Assembly (NCBI RefSeq): GCF_051055405.1
Contig: NZ_CP167068.1
Location: 2,976,001 to 3,040,000, forward strand
DNA: 64,000 nucleotides
Direction of reading: 5' to 3'
DNA from: Pseudolachnospira sp051055405
GTDB lineage: Bacteria > Bacillota > Clostridia > Lachnospirales > Lachnospiraceae
The translations under genes and the position numbers were made by a program. The notes under the pieces were generated by a model. It was given only the letters and a program-made list of their open reading frames with translations. It was not told the origin of the DNA and did not search any database. Shown one piece after another: positions 48,991 to 56,338 of the stretch. Numbering within the stretch: the first letter of the stretch is position 1; each line of letters opens with the position of its first letter.

Positions 48991-49047
48991 CTTTATGCAT
49001 TTTTCGGCTTTTTCTATTGGACGGAAGGAATAGGGACTGCCTACTAT
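48991..49047 (+). promoter_or_regulatory. LysR-regulon-type promoter of the TIM-barrel isomerase gene
   Basis: Reading rightward: CTTTATGCAT (48991-49000), then CGGCTTTTTCTATTGGAC, with -35 TTGGAC (49017-49022), about 19 nt, and TACTAT (49042-49047). The upstream block matches the three leftward copies, but the -10 is weaker. Confidence 0.55.
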
Positions 49048-49082
49048 AAAAGCAGATAGGAATAAAAAACAGGGAGGTTATC

Positions 49083-49898
49083 ATGAACAAAAAGCAAATT
49101 CCTTTGAGCTGTTTTGGCCTGGCCGCTGATGCCGCTGCCATGAAAGCCGCCGGCTATCATGAGATAGAACTTCATATCTGGGAAATTGAAGAAATGAGCG
49201 ATTCCACGCTTCAGGGACTAAAGCGCTTGTTTTCGGAAAATGATTTTCGTTGCCGCGTAGCGGATAATCCGCTGCCTCTGACAAGGAGAATTGCTGCTTC
49301 GGACTTCCATCTGTCGGATTTTAAGGACAATCTAAAAAAGAGCGCAGACCGCTCCGCCCAGCTTGGCATCCAATATTGGAACTTTGGCAACGGGTATGCC
49401 AGACATCTTCTTCCCGATGTTCCGGATGCAGAAAAGAAAATAAAAGAAGCCGTTTATTGGATCGCAGAGCTCACTTTGGAATATCAAATATCCCTTTTGC
49501 TGGAACCCATCGGACATACCATCACCAACTATTGGAATACCCTTCCGCAGGTCGTCTGCTTTTTAAAAGAGATGAATCTGCCCCATGTCCGGGCAATGGT
49601 AGATCTCCGCTGGCAGCTGGACGAAGGACGCCCCATAAGCGAATTATATGAGTACGCCGGCTGGATCGACCATGCGCATATCGACAATCCTTTTACCGAT
49701 TACGCCGGAAAAAAGATCCGCACGATTCCGCGGCTGACCGATCCCTATGATTATAAGGAATATCTGGATTTCATAAAAAGCGACAGCTATCATGGAAGCC
49801 TATCCATCGAGGCGCTGACCTTCTCCGACCTGGAAAAAGAATTGAGGGAAGCGTTGGACTTCTTTGGGTTTTATGGAATGGCGTCGAGAAATGGGTGA
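49083..49898 (+). CDS. Sugar phosphate isomerase/epimerase-like TIM-barrel protein
   Basis: This 271-residue AP-endonuclease-2-like barrel (xylose isomerase-like family) starts at ATG 49083 with GGGAGGTTATC upstream. Features are HLSDFKDNLKKSADRSAQLG, LLLEPIGHTITNYW (metal-ligand glutamate), VRAMVDLRWQLDEG (aspartate), IDHAHIDNPFTD (His) and LSIEALTF (final Glu). Such proteins isomerise or epimerise sugars, inososes or sugar acids. It diverges from the Gfo/Idh-SDR operon under a related promoter, so it should work in the same pathway. Confidence 0.88.
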   Translation: MNKKQIPLSCFGLAADAAAMKAAGYHEIELHIWEIEEMSDSTLQGLKRLFSENDFRCRVADNPLPLTRRIAASDFHLSDFKDNLKKSADRSAQLGIQYWNFGNGYARHLLPDVPDAEKKIKEAVYWIAELTLEYQISLLLEPIGHTITNYWNTLPQVVCFLKEMNLPHVRAMVDLRWQLDEGRPISELYEYAGWIDHAHIDNPFTDYAGKKIRTIPRLTDPYDYKEYLDFIKSDSYHGSLSIEALTFSDLEKELREALDFFGFYGMASRNG

Positions 49899-49910
49899 CA
49901 TTCAAAAAAT

Positions 49911-49959
49911 GGGCATTTTCCAGACATCTGGCAGAGATACACGTCAGTGGAAAATGCCC
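49911..49959 (+). terminator. Terminator after the isomerase gene
   Basis: A perfect 12-bp stem GGGCATTTTCCA/TGGAAAATGCCC (49911-49922 with 49948-49959), then TTTCTTTT on the plus strand. Confidence 0.8.
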
Positions 49960-49986
49960 TTTCTTTTAGGCCAGGCGCGTTCTTCT

Positions 49987-50535
49987 TTATACATACCCCA
50001 AACGCACCACCGTCATCTCATGATGAACAGCCTTTAGAAAAACATCAAAGATATCTTTTGTCCGGAGCTTTAAGCTGGACGTGTTTACGCAAGGATGGCA
50101 CCCCAAAAACTCGCCTTTTAATATATCCTCATCTACCAAAAGCCGTACCCTGTTCTCGGTATCATTCATCAATCCCAAAACGCTGACCGAGCCTGGGGTG
50201 ATATCCAAAAATTCCTCCATGAATTCCGCATCGCCAAAAGATAAGCGTGCGCTTCCAATCTGGGAAGAGATCTCTTTCGTATGGAAGACCTTATCCCCCG
50301 GAATCAACAATAGGTAAAACTGCGTTTTCTGCCTGTTGCATAGGAATAAGTTTTTGCAGATCGTGGCTCCCAACGCTTCATCGATATCCCGGCAAACCTC
50401 CATGGTCATAGCCGGTTCATGGTCGATCCGCTCGTACTCCAAGGCCAAGCGGTCAAGCAGATCGTACACCCTTATCTCTTTCTCCAAACGCCCGTCTTCC
50501 TGTGCCGGGCGGCCTTTATATAAGATAAGCTCCAT
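49987..50535 (-). CDS. YbaK/ProX-type aminoacyl-tRNA deacylase
   Basis: This 182-residue protein begins at ATG 50535 (MELILYKGRPAQEDGRL), with GGAGAA upstream. The YbaK/ProRS-insertion domain is clear: VYDLLDRLALEYERIDHEPA, ICKNLFLCNRQKTQFYLLLI, GSARLSFGDAEFMEEFLDIT, PGSVSVLGLMND. ProX/PrdX proteins hydrolyse mischarged alanyl-tRNA(Pro). It is a free-standing editing factor, not linked to a synthetase here. Confidence 0.9.
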   Translation of the reverse strand: MELILYKGRPAQEDGRLEKEIRVYDLLDRLALEYERIDHEPAMTMEVCRDIDEALGATICKNLFLCNRQKTQFYLLLIPGDKVFHTKEISSQIGSARLSFGDAEFMEEFLDITPGSVSVLGLMNDTENRVRLLVDEDILKGEFLGCHPCVNTSSLKLRTKDIFDVFLKAVHHEMTVVRLGYV

Positions 50536-50589
50536 CTTTTTTCTCCTATGTAAATGATCTTTCACGGACAAAACACGCGAGAACATCCG

Positions 50590-50808
50590 TTATCCGTTTG
50601 ATTCAGTTATTTTATGAAAGGCAACCGTTTTTCCTTTCATGGAAATCTTTCCTACCTGATAACCATATTCCGCCAATTCCTTCTTTGCTGTTAAAAAAGA
50701 ATGATCGATAGGTATTCCAACAATATCCTGAATCTCATCAAAAGTCAACTGAAACGACTGATCTCCGCGATTTTGTATATATTCCCATAAGGATTGATAT
50801 TTGCTCAT
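50590..50808 (-). CDS. Small uncharacterised protein, DUF7662-like
   Basis: The product is 72 residues from ATG 50808 (MSKYQSLWEYIQNRGDQSF), with AAAAGGGGC upstream. It has the outline of the small DUF7662 family: helix, LTFDEIQDIVGIPI, helix, then YQVGKISMKGKTVAF. It starts about 10 nt after the VOC gene stops and may be co-transcribed. Function unknown. Confidence 0.65.
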   Translation of the reverse strand: MSKYQSLWEYIQNRGDQSFQLTFDEIQDIVGIPIDHSFLTAKKELAEYGYQVGKISMKGKTVAFHKITESNG

Positions 50809-50818
50809 TTTGCCCCTT

Positions 50819-51196
50819 TTAGATATCGGCGAATCCCATCGGAGTGCCAACTTCAATCAGATTTCCATCCGGGTCATAAAACCGAACTACCTTTTGTCCC
50901 CAAGAGTGTTCCATCAACCGGTTTACATAGCAAATCGGTTCCTGATAATTTTCCAGCTTTTCTACAAAAGCCTCTATATTCGGTTCTTCAAAATATAGCT
51001 CGGAAGCATTGTTCTGTGGAACAATTCCTCTTTGAAGAAACTTCTCCCAAATAGCCTTATCCTGAAGAACCAAGCCCTCGGTCATTATTACATTTCCATC
51101 GTTATCCAGAATCACGTTTAATCCAAACAGTTCTTTGTAAAAAGCAATGGAGCGCTCCATATCCTCTACTACAATCAGTACATTTTTTAGCTTCAT
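50819..51196 (-). CDS. VOC-family (glyoxalase/bleomycin-resistance-like) protein
   Basis: This 125-residue protein has two beta-alpha-beta-beta-beta modules: MKLKNVLIVVEDMERSIAFY, then NASELYFEEPNIEAFVEKLE and KVVRFYDPDGNLIEVGTPMG. The RFYDPDGNLIEVG ending with its metal-ligand glutamate is typical. The substrate is not predictable. It overlaps the tlpA-like gene by 4 nt. Confidence 0.85.
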   Translation of the reverse strand: MKLKNVLIVVEDMERSIAFYKELFGLNVILDNDGNVIMTEGLVLQDKAIWEKFLQRGIVPQNNASELYFEEPNIEAFVEKLENYQEPICYVNRLMEHSWGQKVVRFYDPDGNLIEVGTPMGFADI

Positions 51197-51858
51197 TTTG
51201 CCTCCGATGTAATCATATCGATGCCTTTTTGCAGCGTCTCCCCATCAATAGCGCCTGTCGCCCGCGTAACCAAATAGCCTTCCGCATCCACAAAATAGGT
51301 CGTCGGCAGCGAGTACACGCCATAGGTCATTGCCGCACTGGACGCGGTATCGTAAAACACAGGAAACGTATATTCTTGATTTTTTATAAACTCCGACGCG
51401 TCTTCCACGGTTTCTCTTGAACCATCCGTCATATTGATCATAAGGAAATGAATTTCTTCCCCTGATTCCAGATACTTTTCCTGAAAATCCGGCATTTCCA
51501 TCTGACATGGCCCGCACCAGCTTGCCCAGAAATTCAAGACGATCGGCTTGCCGATATAATCCGAGAGATGAATCTCATTCCCATCGATATCATAGACGAT
51601 AAAATCCGGAGCCGCTATTTTTTCCGGTTCACCCCCACTCGTTTCCGGCGCTTTTTCCTCCGATTCCTTCTCTTCTCCTGCTTTCACCGCCTCTGTTCCA
51701 GGCTCTCTTTCCTTTGTTCCTGCTGTTTGTTTTGTTTCCTGCAGCGCTAACTGCTCCGGAGCCAATTTTTTTCCCAGCTGCGTGTAAAGTATAGAAGCGC
51801 CGCCCAGGAAACAAACGAGTACGAGTAATAGAATCCAAAACTTTTTCTTACTATTCAT
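51193..51858 (-). CDS. TlpA/ResA-like membrane-anchored thioredoxin
   Basis: The protein has 221 residues. A single N-terminal membrane anchor (about 6-26, WILLLVLVCFLGGASILY) is followed by a charged linker (about 35-85) and an AhpC/TSA-type thioredoxin domain with FWASWCGPCQMEMPDF, the active CxxC. The domain has the TlpA/ResA PTTYFVDAEG strand. It reduces thiols outside the cytoplasm and receives electrons from CcdA, encoded 9 nt upstream. Confidence 0.92.
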   Translation of the reverse strand: MNSKKKFWILLLVLVCFLGGASILYTQLGKKLAPEQLALQETKQTAGTKEREPGTEAVKAGEEKESEEKAPETSGGEPEKIAAPDFIVYDIDGNEIHLSDYIGKPIVLNFWASWCGPCQMEMPDFQEKYLESGEEIHFLMINMTDGSRETVEDASEFIKNQEYTFPVFYDTASSAAMTYGVYSLPTTYFVDAEGYLVTRATGAIDGETLQKGIDMITSEAK

Positions 51859-51867
51859 AACGCCTCC

Positions 51868-52530
51868 TTAACTGAGCAGGCGGAGGAGCCGCCCAAGGGT
51901 TCCTGTCGCCATCAAAATACCGATCAGGATCAGAAAACTGCCGCTGACGATATTGATAACCCGATAGTTTCGCTTGATCCATTGAAATGCGGATTTCAAA
52001 TAACCGATCAACACCGCGCTGAGGATAAAGGGGATACCCAGTCCCAAGGAATAGACAAATAGCATCCACATGCCTTCCGCCACATGGCCCCGCTGAGAGG
52101 CCAGCATAAGGGCAGATCCCAGAAACGCGCCAACGCAGGGCGTCCATCCCACAGAGAAAATGACGCCGAATAGGACCGCCGAAAAGAATCCCATATTGCT
52201 GGTATCGATCGATCGTTTACTTCCTTTAAACAGCGTGAATTTCAGCACTCCAAGAAAATTCAGGCCAAAGCAGATGACCACCAGACCGGAAACGAGATTG
52301 ACCGCGGTTTGATATTCCCGTAAGAAACTGCCTACCGTACCAGCCAATGCTCCGAGAGTTACAAATACCACGGTAAACCCGGTGACAAACCCCAACGCAT
52401 TGGTAAGGGTTTTTTTAACATTTCGCTCGCCTCCGCCTGCAAAATAGGAAATGTAGATCGGAAGCATGGGAAGAAGGCAAGGGGAAATGAAGGTAATCAT
52501 GCCTTCAAGAAAAGCAATTGCATATTGCAT
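51868..52530 (-). CDS. ccdA: CcdA-type transmembrane thiol electron carrier
   Basis: This 220-residue protein has six membrane segments and the two conserved cysteines of CcdA/DsbD-beta: FISPCLLPMLPIYISY and VGWTPCVGAFLGSAL. It moves electrons from cytoplasmic thioredoxin to extracytoplasmic thioredoxins such as the TlpA-like neighbour. It heads a leftward operon (ccdA, tlpA-like, VOC) that shares a mirrored promoter region with a Crp-family gene. Confidence 0.93.
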   Translation of the reverse strand: MQYAIAFLEGMITFISPCLLPMLPIYISYFAGGGERNVKKTLTNALGFVTGFTVVFVTLGALAGTVGSFLREYQTAVNLVSGLVVICFGLNFLGVLKFTLFKGSKRSIDTSNMGFFSAVLFGVIFSVGWTPCVGAFLGSALMLASQRGHVAEGMWMLFVYSLGLGIPFILSAVLIGYLKSAFQWIKRNYRVINIVSGSFLILIGILMATGTLGRLLRLLS

Positions 52531-52593
52531 CGGCTCTCACCTCTCTTTTATTTGATTCGAATATATAAAATGATTCCCTTTACTTCTGTGATT

Positions 52594-52659
52594 AGTATAG
52601 GTTTGTTTTTGGCATATGTCAATCGCATTATTGACATATGCCAGAAATCCCTTTATACT
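52594..52659. promoter_or_regulatory. Mirror-image divergent promoters with twin Crp-type operators
   Basis: Leftward: -35 TTGACA (52622-52617), 17 nt, -10 TATACT (52599-52594). Rightward: -35 TTGACA (52631-52636), 17 nt, -10 TATACT (52654-52659). Each -35 is part of a near-palindrome, TGGCATATGTCA (52610-52621) or its reverse complement TGACATATGCCA (52632-52643). Both elements are placed identically relative to their promoter, so one regulator can control both directions. Confidence 0.8.
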
Positions 52660-52685
52660 AAACACACGGTAAAGGAGGCAGAACA

Positions 52686-53345
52686 ATGGACTTTCCAAGT
52701 ACTTTTCCCATTTGGAATCAATTAAATACACTCCAACAGAATCGAATACTTGGCAGCTTGACAACACGAAAAGTGCGCAAAGGAGCTCTTATCCACAACG
52801 GCAGCATGGACTGTACAGGTCTGCTTCTGGTAAAGTCCGGACAGCTCCGGGCATACCTTCTTTCCGATGAAGGCCGTGAAATTACGATTTATCGGCTGTT
52901 TGATATGGATATGTGCCTATTTTCCGCTTCCTGTATCATGCGTTCCATTCAGTTTGAAATAACGATTGAGGCGGAAAAGGACACGGAATTTTGGATCATT
53001 CCCGCCAAAATCTATAAGAGCATTATGGAAGAATCCGCATCGGTGGCAAACTATACCAATGAATTGATGGCCACCCGCTTTTCTGACGTCATGTGGCTGA
53101 TGGAACAGGTTATGTGGAAAAGTCTGGATAAGCGCGTTGCCGCTTTTCTTTTGGAAGAAGCATCCATTGAAGGAACCAATGAACTAAAAATCACCCATGA
53201 AACCATAGCAAACCACCTAGGTTCCCACCGTGAGGTGATTACTCGAATGCTTCGCTATTTTCAGAGCGAAGGCATCGTCAGACTATCCCGTGGAACAGTG
53301 GTTATCCTGGATGAAAAAAAGCTGGAAAAATTGCAGGAAGCGTAA
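52686..53345 (+). CDS. Crp/Fnr-family transcriptional regulator
   Basis: The product is 219 residues. The N-terminal cyclic nucleotide-binding-like fold (about 15-125) includes RKGALIHNGSMDCTGLLLV. The C-terminal helix-turn-helix has ITHETIANHLGSHREVITRM. There is no N-terminal cysteine cluster, so it is not a canonical FNR iron-sulfur sensor. It diverges from ccdA-tlpA, with a matching operator over each -35, and probably represses both. Signal unknown; redox or an organic effector is plausible from context. Confidence 0.92.
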   Translation: MDFPSTFPIWNQLNTLQQNRILGSLTTRKVRKGALIHNGSMDCTGLLLVKSGQLRAYLLSDEGREITIYRLFDMDMCLFSASCIMRSIQFEITIEAEKDTEFWIIPAKIYKSIMEESASVANYTNELMATRFSDVMWLMEQVMWKSLDKRVAAFLLEEASIEGTNELKITHETIANHLGSHREVITRMLRYFQSEGIVRLSRGTVVILDEKKLEKLQEA

Positions 53346-53349
53346 AATT

Positions 53350-53386
53350 GCCCATCCTCAAAATCCGTTTAAAGTTGAGGATGGGC
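53350..53386. terminator. Bidirectional terminator after the Crp-family gene
   Basis: A perfect 12-bp stem GCCCATCCTCAA/TTGAGGATGGGC (53350-53361 with 53375-53386), with T-rich flank on the plus strand and the convergent gene's stop at 53396. Confidence 0.8.
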
Positions 53387-53395
53387 ATTCGTTTC

Positions 53396-53971
53396 TTATG
53401 ATTTACCATTTTTTGCTTTACAGATTAATTGCGTCATGGTTCCCATTGGACAATAGACACACCAGCTGCGAGGCTTGAACAAAACCATTGTGATCAATCC
53501 AAGAACCGTGGAAGTCAGCATTACGCTGTAAAAGCCAAACGCAAACTGCGCGACACCATCATGAAACAGCGTTCCATGATAAGCCCAGCGCCATGGCAAT
53601 TTGAATGTCCACAGCAGTGTAACTACCTGTTTCAAATCCTGCGATCCTGCAAACACAAGATAGGTATTCCAGAGCATCAAAAAGAACATGATAAAGAAGA
53701 ATATAAGAAATCCATAGCGGAATGCCTTGCTTTTCATCCACCTTGGAATATCTTTTTTTCTGGAGAGTCCAAAGCGTCCTCCCAACAAACCGAACAGCTG
53801 CCCTCTTCCACAATACCGATTGCAGTACCCTTTCGTTCCCTTTGCCACAGAAATAATCAAAGGAATGAAAAAGCAAAGTAATCCAAGCCATGCAAATAAA
53901 ATATTGAAGAATCCAAGGAACAGATATGTCAGAGAAGCAATCCATAAGTAATCATACCAATGTTTTTTCAT
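53396..53971 (-). CDS. Membrane iron-sulfur protein, NapH/RnfB-related
   Basis: This 191-residue protein starts at ATG 53971 (MKKHWYDYLWIASLTYLF), which overlaps the ferredoxin gene's TGA. It has four membrane segments (about 10-48, 88-108, 140-165) with cysteine motifs KGYCNRYCGRGQLF and SWCVYCPMGTMTQLIC facing one side. It resembles the four-helix membrane part of NapH-type quinol dehydrogenases but with fewer cysteines. It probably passes electrons from the adjacent ferredoxin across the membrane. Confidence 0.78.
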   Translation of the reverse strand: MKKHWYDYLWIASLTYLFLGFFNILFAWLGLLCFFIPLIISVAKGTKGYCNRYCGRGQLFGLLGGRFGLSRKKDIPRWMKSKAFRYGFLIFFFIMFFLMLWNTYLVFAGSQDLKQVVTLLWTFKLPWRWAYHGTLFHDGVAQFAFGFYSVMLTSTVLGLITMVLFKPRSWCVYCPMGTMTQLICKAKNGKS

Positions 53972-54177
53972 CCTTGCACCTCCAGAATAGAGATCACGCT
54001 GGCAGGACATTCCCTTGCACATTTTCCACATCCGACGCATTTTTCCCGATTCACCTGTGCCATAATCCCCTTCATTATCTCGATAGCCTGTAACGGACAC
54101 ACTTTCACGCAGCAGCCGCAGGCAACACAACTTTTTTGTTCCACAACAGCTTTCCGCCGTTTCTTTTCCGTACTCAC
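53968..54177 (-). CDS. 2[4Fe-4S] ferredoxin
   Basis: The protein has 69 residues. Two CxxCxxCxxxCP motifs are complete: CVACGCCVKVCPLQAIE and CVGCGKCARECPASVIS. The start MSTEKKRRKAVVEQ is basic. It lies between the NapH-like gene (ATGA overlap) and trxA (39-nt gap), so this is a three-gene redox unit. It should carry low-potential electrons to or from the NapH-like protein. Confidence 0.93.
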   Translation of the reverse strand: MSTEKKRRKAVVEQKSCVACGCCVKVCPLQAIEIMKGIMAQVNREKCVGCGKCARECPASVISILEVQG

Positions 54178-54216
54178 CAGATACCTCCCCCAATCACTAA
54201 GCCATACCGCACTGCT

Positions 54217-54522
54217 TTACAGCATCGCAAGAATCGCACTTTTCGGTCTTGCTCCCATGGACTGATTGACAATCTTGCCATCCTTTATCACCATCAGTGT
54301 AGGAATACTCGTGATGTTGAATTGTCTCGCCAGCTCCGGCTGTTCGTCTATATTGACTTTGCCGACCTTGATATCCGATCGTTCCTTTGCAATCTCTTCC
54401 ATAGCTGGAGCAATCATGCGGCAAGGGCCGCACCAAGGCGCCCAGAAGTCCAAAAGGACAGGTTTATCCGAGCTCATTACTTCACTCTGAAAATTGTTCT
54501 TATCAATATTAATAGCAGACAT
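54217..54522 (-). CDS. trxA: Thioredoxin
   Basis: This is a 101-residue cytoplasmic thioredoxin with the classical active site WAPWCGPCRMI (C-G-P-C), the LLDFW strand and cis-proline segment SIPTLMVIKDG. GGAGG lies just upstream of ATG 54522. It is the first gene of the leftward redox operon. With ccdA/tlpA a few kb away it could supply electrons to the extracytoplasmic side. Confidence 0.95.
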   Translation of the reverse strand: MSAINIDKNNFQSEVMSSDKPVLLDFWAPWCGPCRMIAPAMEEIAKERSDIKVGKVNIDEQPELARQFNITSIPTLMVIKDGKIVNQSMGARPKSAILAML

Positions 54523-54639
54523 ATTGTTGTCCTCCTTGCTTTTTGTGATTTAAATATATCCTATTTTCTTTTTCTGTTCTGTGATGTGATCACACTCAGA
54601 GCACTTATTTCTGAAAATTATGCTCTGGACAAAGAGCGA

Positions 54640-54897
54640 GGGACGCCTGTCTGCTTTTTATATATGTTAAATGGCTGTCCCCTTCCAGCAAATTCTAGCA
54701 AGGATGTAACGATGGTTCTTCTCTCTGAAAGCGGCGTGGACTTGAGTCATATCAATATTACATACTATTTTATGGATTATGACTAGGAATATTGGGATGA
54801 TTTGGGCCGGATCATGACAGGAGAAATGAATCAGCAGGAATACGAAAAGAAGTATGGCAACGTAAAAGAATTAAAATTTGAATTATTACAGAAATGA
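54640..54897 (+). pseudogene. Remnant of a mobile-element gene with an in-frame stop
   Basis: A rightward frame reads GTPVCFLYMLNGCPLPAN... to an amber codon at 54784-54786, then continues in the same frame for 36 codons (EYWDDLGRIMTGEMNQQEYE...) to TGA at 54895-54897. The second part looks like a real protein end. No start or ribosome site is visible. Probably a decayed gene of an integrative element; family not recognised. Confidence 0.5.
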
Positions 54898-54935
54898 AGA
54901 AGCCATTACAAAAGTTGGCTTTTACACCAATGCAA

Positions 54936-54967
54936 GAGACCGTTTCAAAGTCTGTGTAAACGGTCTC
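54936..54967. terminator. Hairpin after the remnant gene
   Basis: A 10-bp perfect stem GAGACCGTTT/AAACGGTCTC with a 12-nt loop. There is no clear T-run on either side. Confidence 0.5.
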
Positions 54968-55005
54968 CGGTAAACAGCATTCGTTCAATAAGCATATATT
55001 TTTAT

Positions 55006-55784
55006 TTAATTTACAATGGTATAATTAGTGCTTCTTGCTTTTCCATTCTGCTTTAACAAGTTGCTTTTTACCTGTTTTTTAAGGATTCTGACAGCAGTAG
55101 ATGCACTCACTTCAAGCAATCGGATTACATCATTTCTTGTAATAGCCCCATGCACTCTAGCGTATTCCAATACTTTTTCTTCTTCGTCACGCAACTGCAT
55201 TCCATTTCCAGCAGAAAAATTTGTCAGAGATTCTACAAGAAATGCAGAATCATTCCCGGTTTCATATTTCGCGTTAATATTTGGCAGTATAACCTTAAAA
55301 GCATTTTTAGTTGTTTCAATCACGGGGGTCTATCTATGCCTTCGTATGATTTTATAATTTTGCTCATTCCGGTACCGTAAGCCTCGATCAAATGTAAACG
55401 GTAGAACACATTCGCAAGATCCTGATTTCTGCATACGGAAATCCCCACCATAATATCTTCCAAATCAATTCTCAGCAGTTTTTCTATGGTTGCACGGGTC
55501 TGGTTGCGGAAGTCAATAAAATCATACACTTCGTTCATCTGTTGCATCAATGACCCGGTAAATTCCCGACGATCCTTAAAAACTGTCTGATCCATTCCCT
55601 GAAAAACAGCAACCTTAATCGTATGGAGACACTGGTCAGATAAAAGCAGCCCTAAGTTACTGTAAAGGTTATCCTGATCAATCATTTTTAAGGTACGCAT
55701 TTGCTGTGGGCCAAATTCAACTTCCCGAAACTCAAATTCCTTTTCGGCAGCTTCGAATGTAAGCTCCTGGTTTAAGCAGCGCAT
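55006..55784 (-). pseudogene. Broken AlbA_2/RecG-like ATP-binding protein gene
   Basis: Two leftward frames (55784-55320 and 55323-55006) together carry parts of one protein family: MQQMNEVYDFIDFRNQTRAT, then LEDIMVGISVCRNQDLANVF and YRLHLIEAYGTGMSKI, then NAFKVILPNINAKYE and a C-terminal winged helix (VHGAITRNDVIRLLEV). Intact members have an N-terminal AlbA_2 domain and about 60 more residues between NQTRA... and ...LEDIM. Both are missing here, and a frameshift near 55320 splits the rest. This is clearly a dead gene. Confidence 0.75.
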
Positions 55785-56067
55785 AGCTTCAAAGTGATCT
55801 CCATCTGTTTCCTTTTATAGCAAATCGATTCAATTGTGTCAACGTCAAAGAAACAATTATGACGCGATAAATGACATCATAAAAATCATTCGACAGATAT
55901 CCCGTCATGTGGCAGGAATACTTCGAGACCTTCCTATCTCAGCAAACAACACTTTTGTTAATTTTCTCGCCATATTTCAACTTGGAAAAGGAATTGAATA
56001 GACAGCGGCAAATACGGAACTCCCTTGAAAATCAAGGCTTTTTCCGTTTGTCAATATTATACCATGG
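55785..56067. other. Non-coding stretch beside recombinase remnant
   Basis: I see no supported gene. Frames here are short and lack ribosome sites. The sequence is probably residual mobile-element DNA. Confidence 0.4.
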
Positions 56068-56280
56068 CGATATACACATGGGACGCTCCTGGCTGAAAAC
56101 GGAACTCACCCAAAGACGGTCGTAGAACGTTTGGGGCATAAGAACATCAAACCACAGACATCCGACCCGAAGGAATTTGACGAGGCCCTTGTAAAATGCT
56201 GGCTCAAGCAAATCACACTCTGGGACGACCATTGCACCGTTGAATTAAAGTCCGGTCTTAAGGTCGATGTTGAAAGATAA
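56068..56280 (+). pseudogene. Chimeric tail: tyrosine integrase end joined to serine recombinase end
   Basis: One frame to TAA 56278-56280 reads RYTHGTLLAENGTHPKTVVE and RLGHKNIK, the catalytic end of a tyrosine integrase (HxxR region to GHKNI, final Tyr missing). It continues in frame as FDEALVKCWLKQITLWDD and ELKSGLKVDVER, which looks like the end of a large serine recombinase. No start is present. Two unrelated recombinase tails fused in frame indicate deletion between nested elements. Confidence 0.6.
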
Positions 56281-56290
56281 GCATAACGAT

Positions 56291-56338
56291 AAAAGCTCCT
56301 CACCACTGGAACTTAATCCGGTGATGGGGAGCTTTTTT
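56291..56338. terminator. Bidirectional terminator before the hxlR stop
   Basis: AAAAGCTCC pairs with GGAGCTTTT, with an inner TCACCA/GGTGA pairing, and T-runs follow in both directions. It stops the convergent remnant and hxlR transcripts. Confidence 0.75.

Noticed and set aside
54136..54786. Rightward 216-codon frame overlapping trxA and the ferredoxin gene
   Set aside because: The first two thirds are antisense to trxA. Only its 3' end after about 54640 looks coding, and I list that part as a remnant.
55907..56125. Rightward 72-codon frame overlapping the recombinase tail
   Set aside because: It is in a different frame from the recognisable recombinase sequence and has no family or ribosome site.
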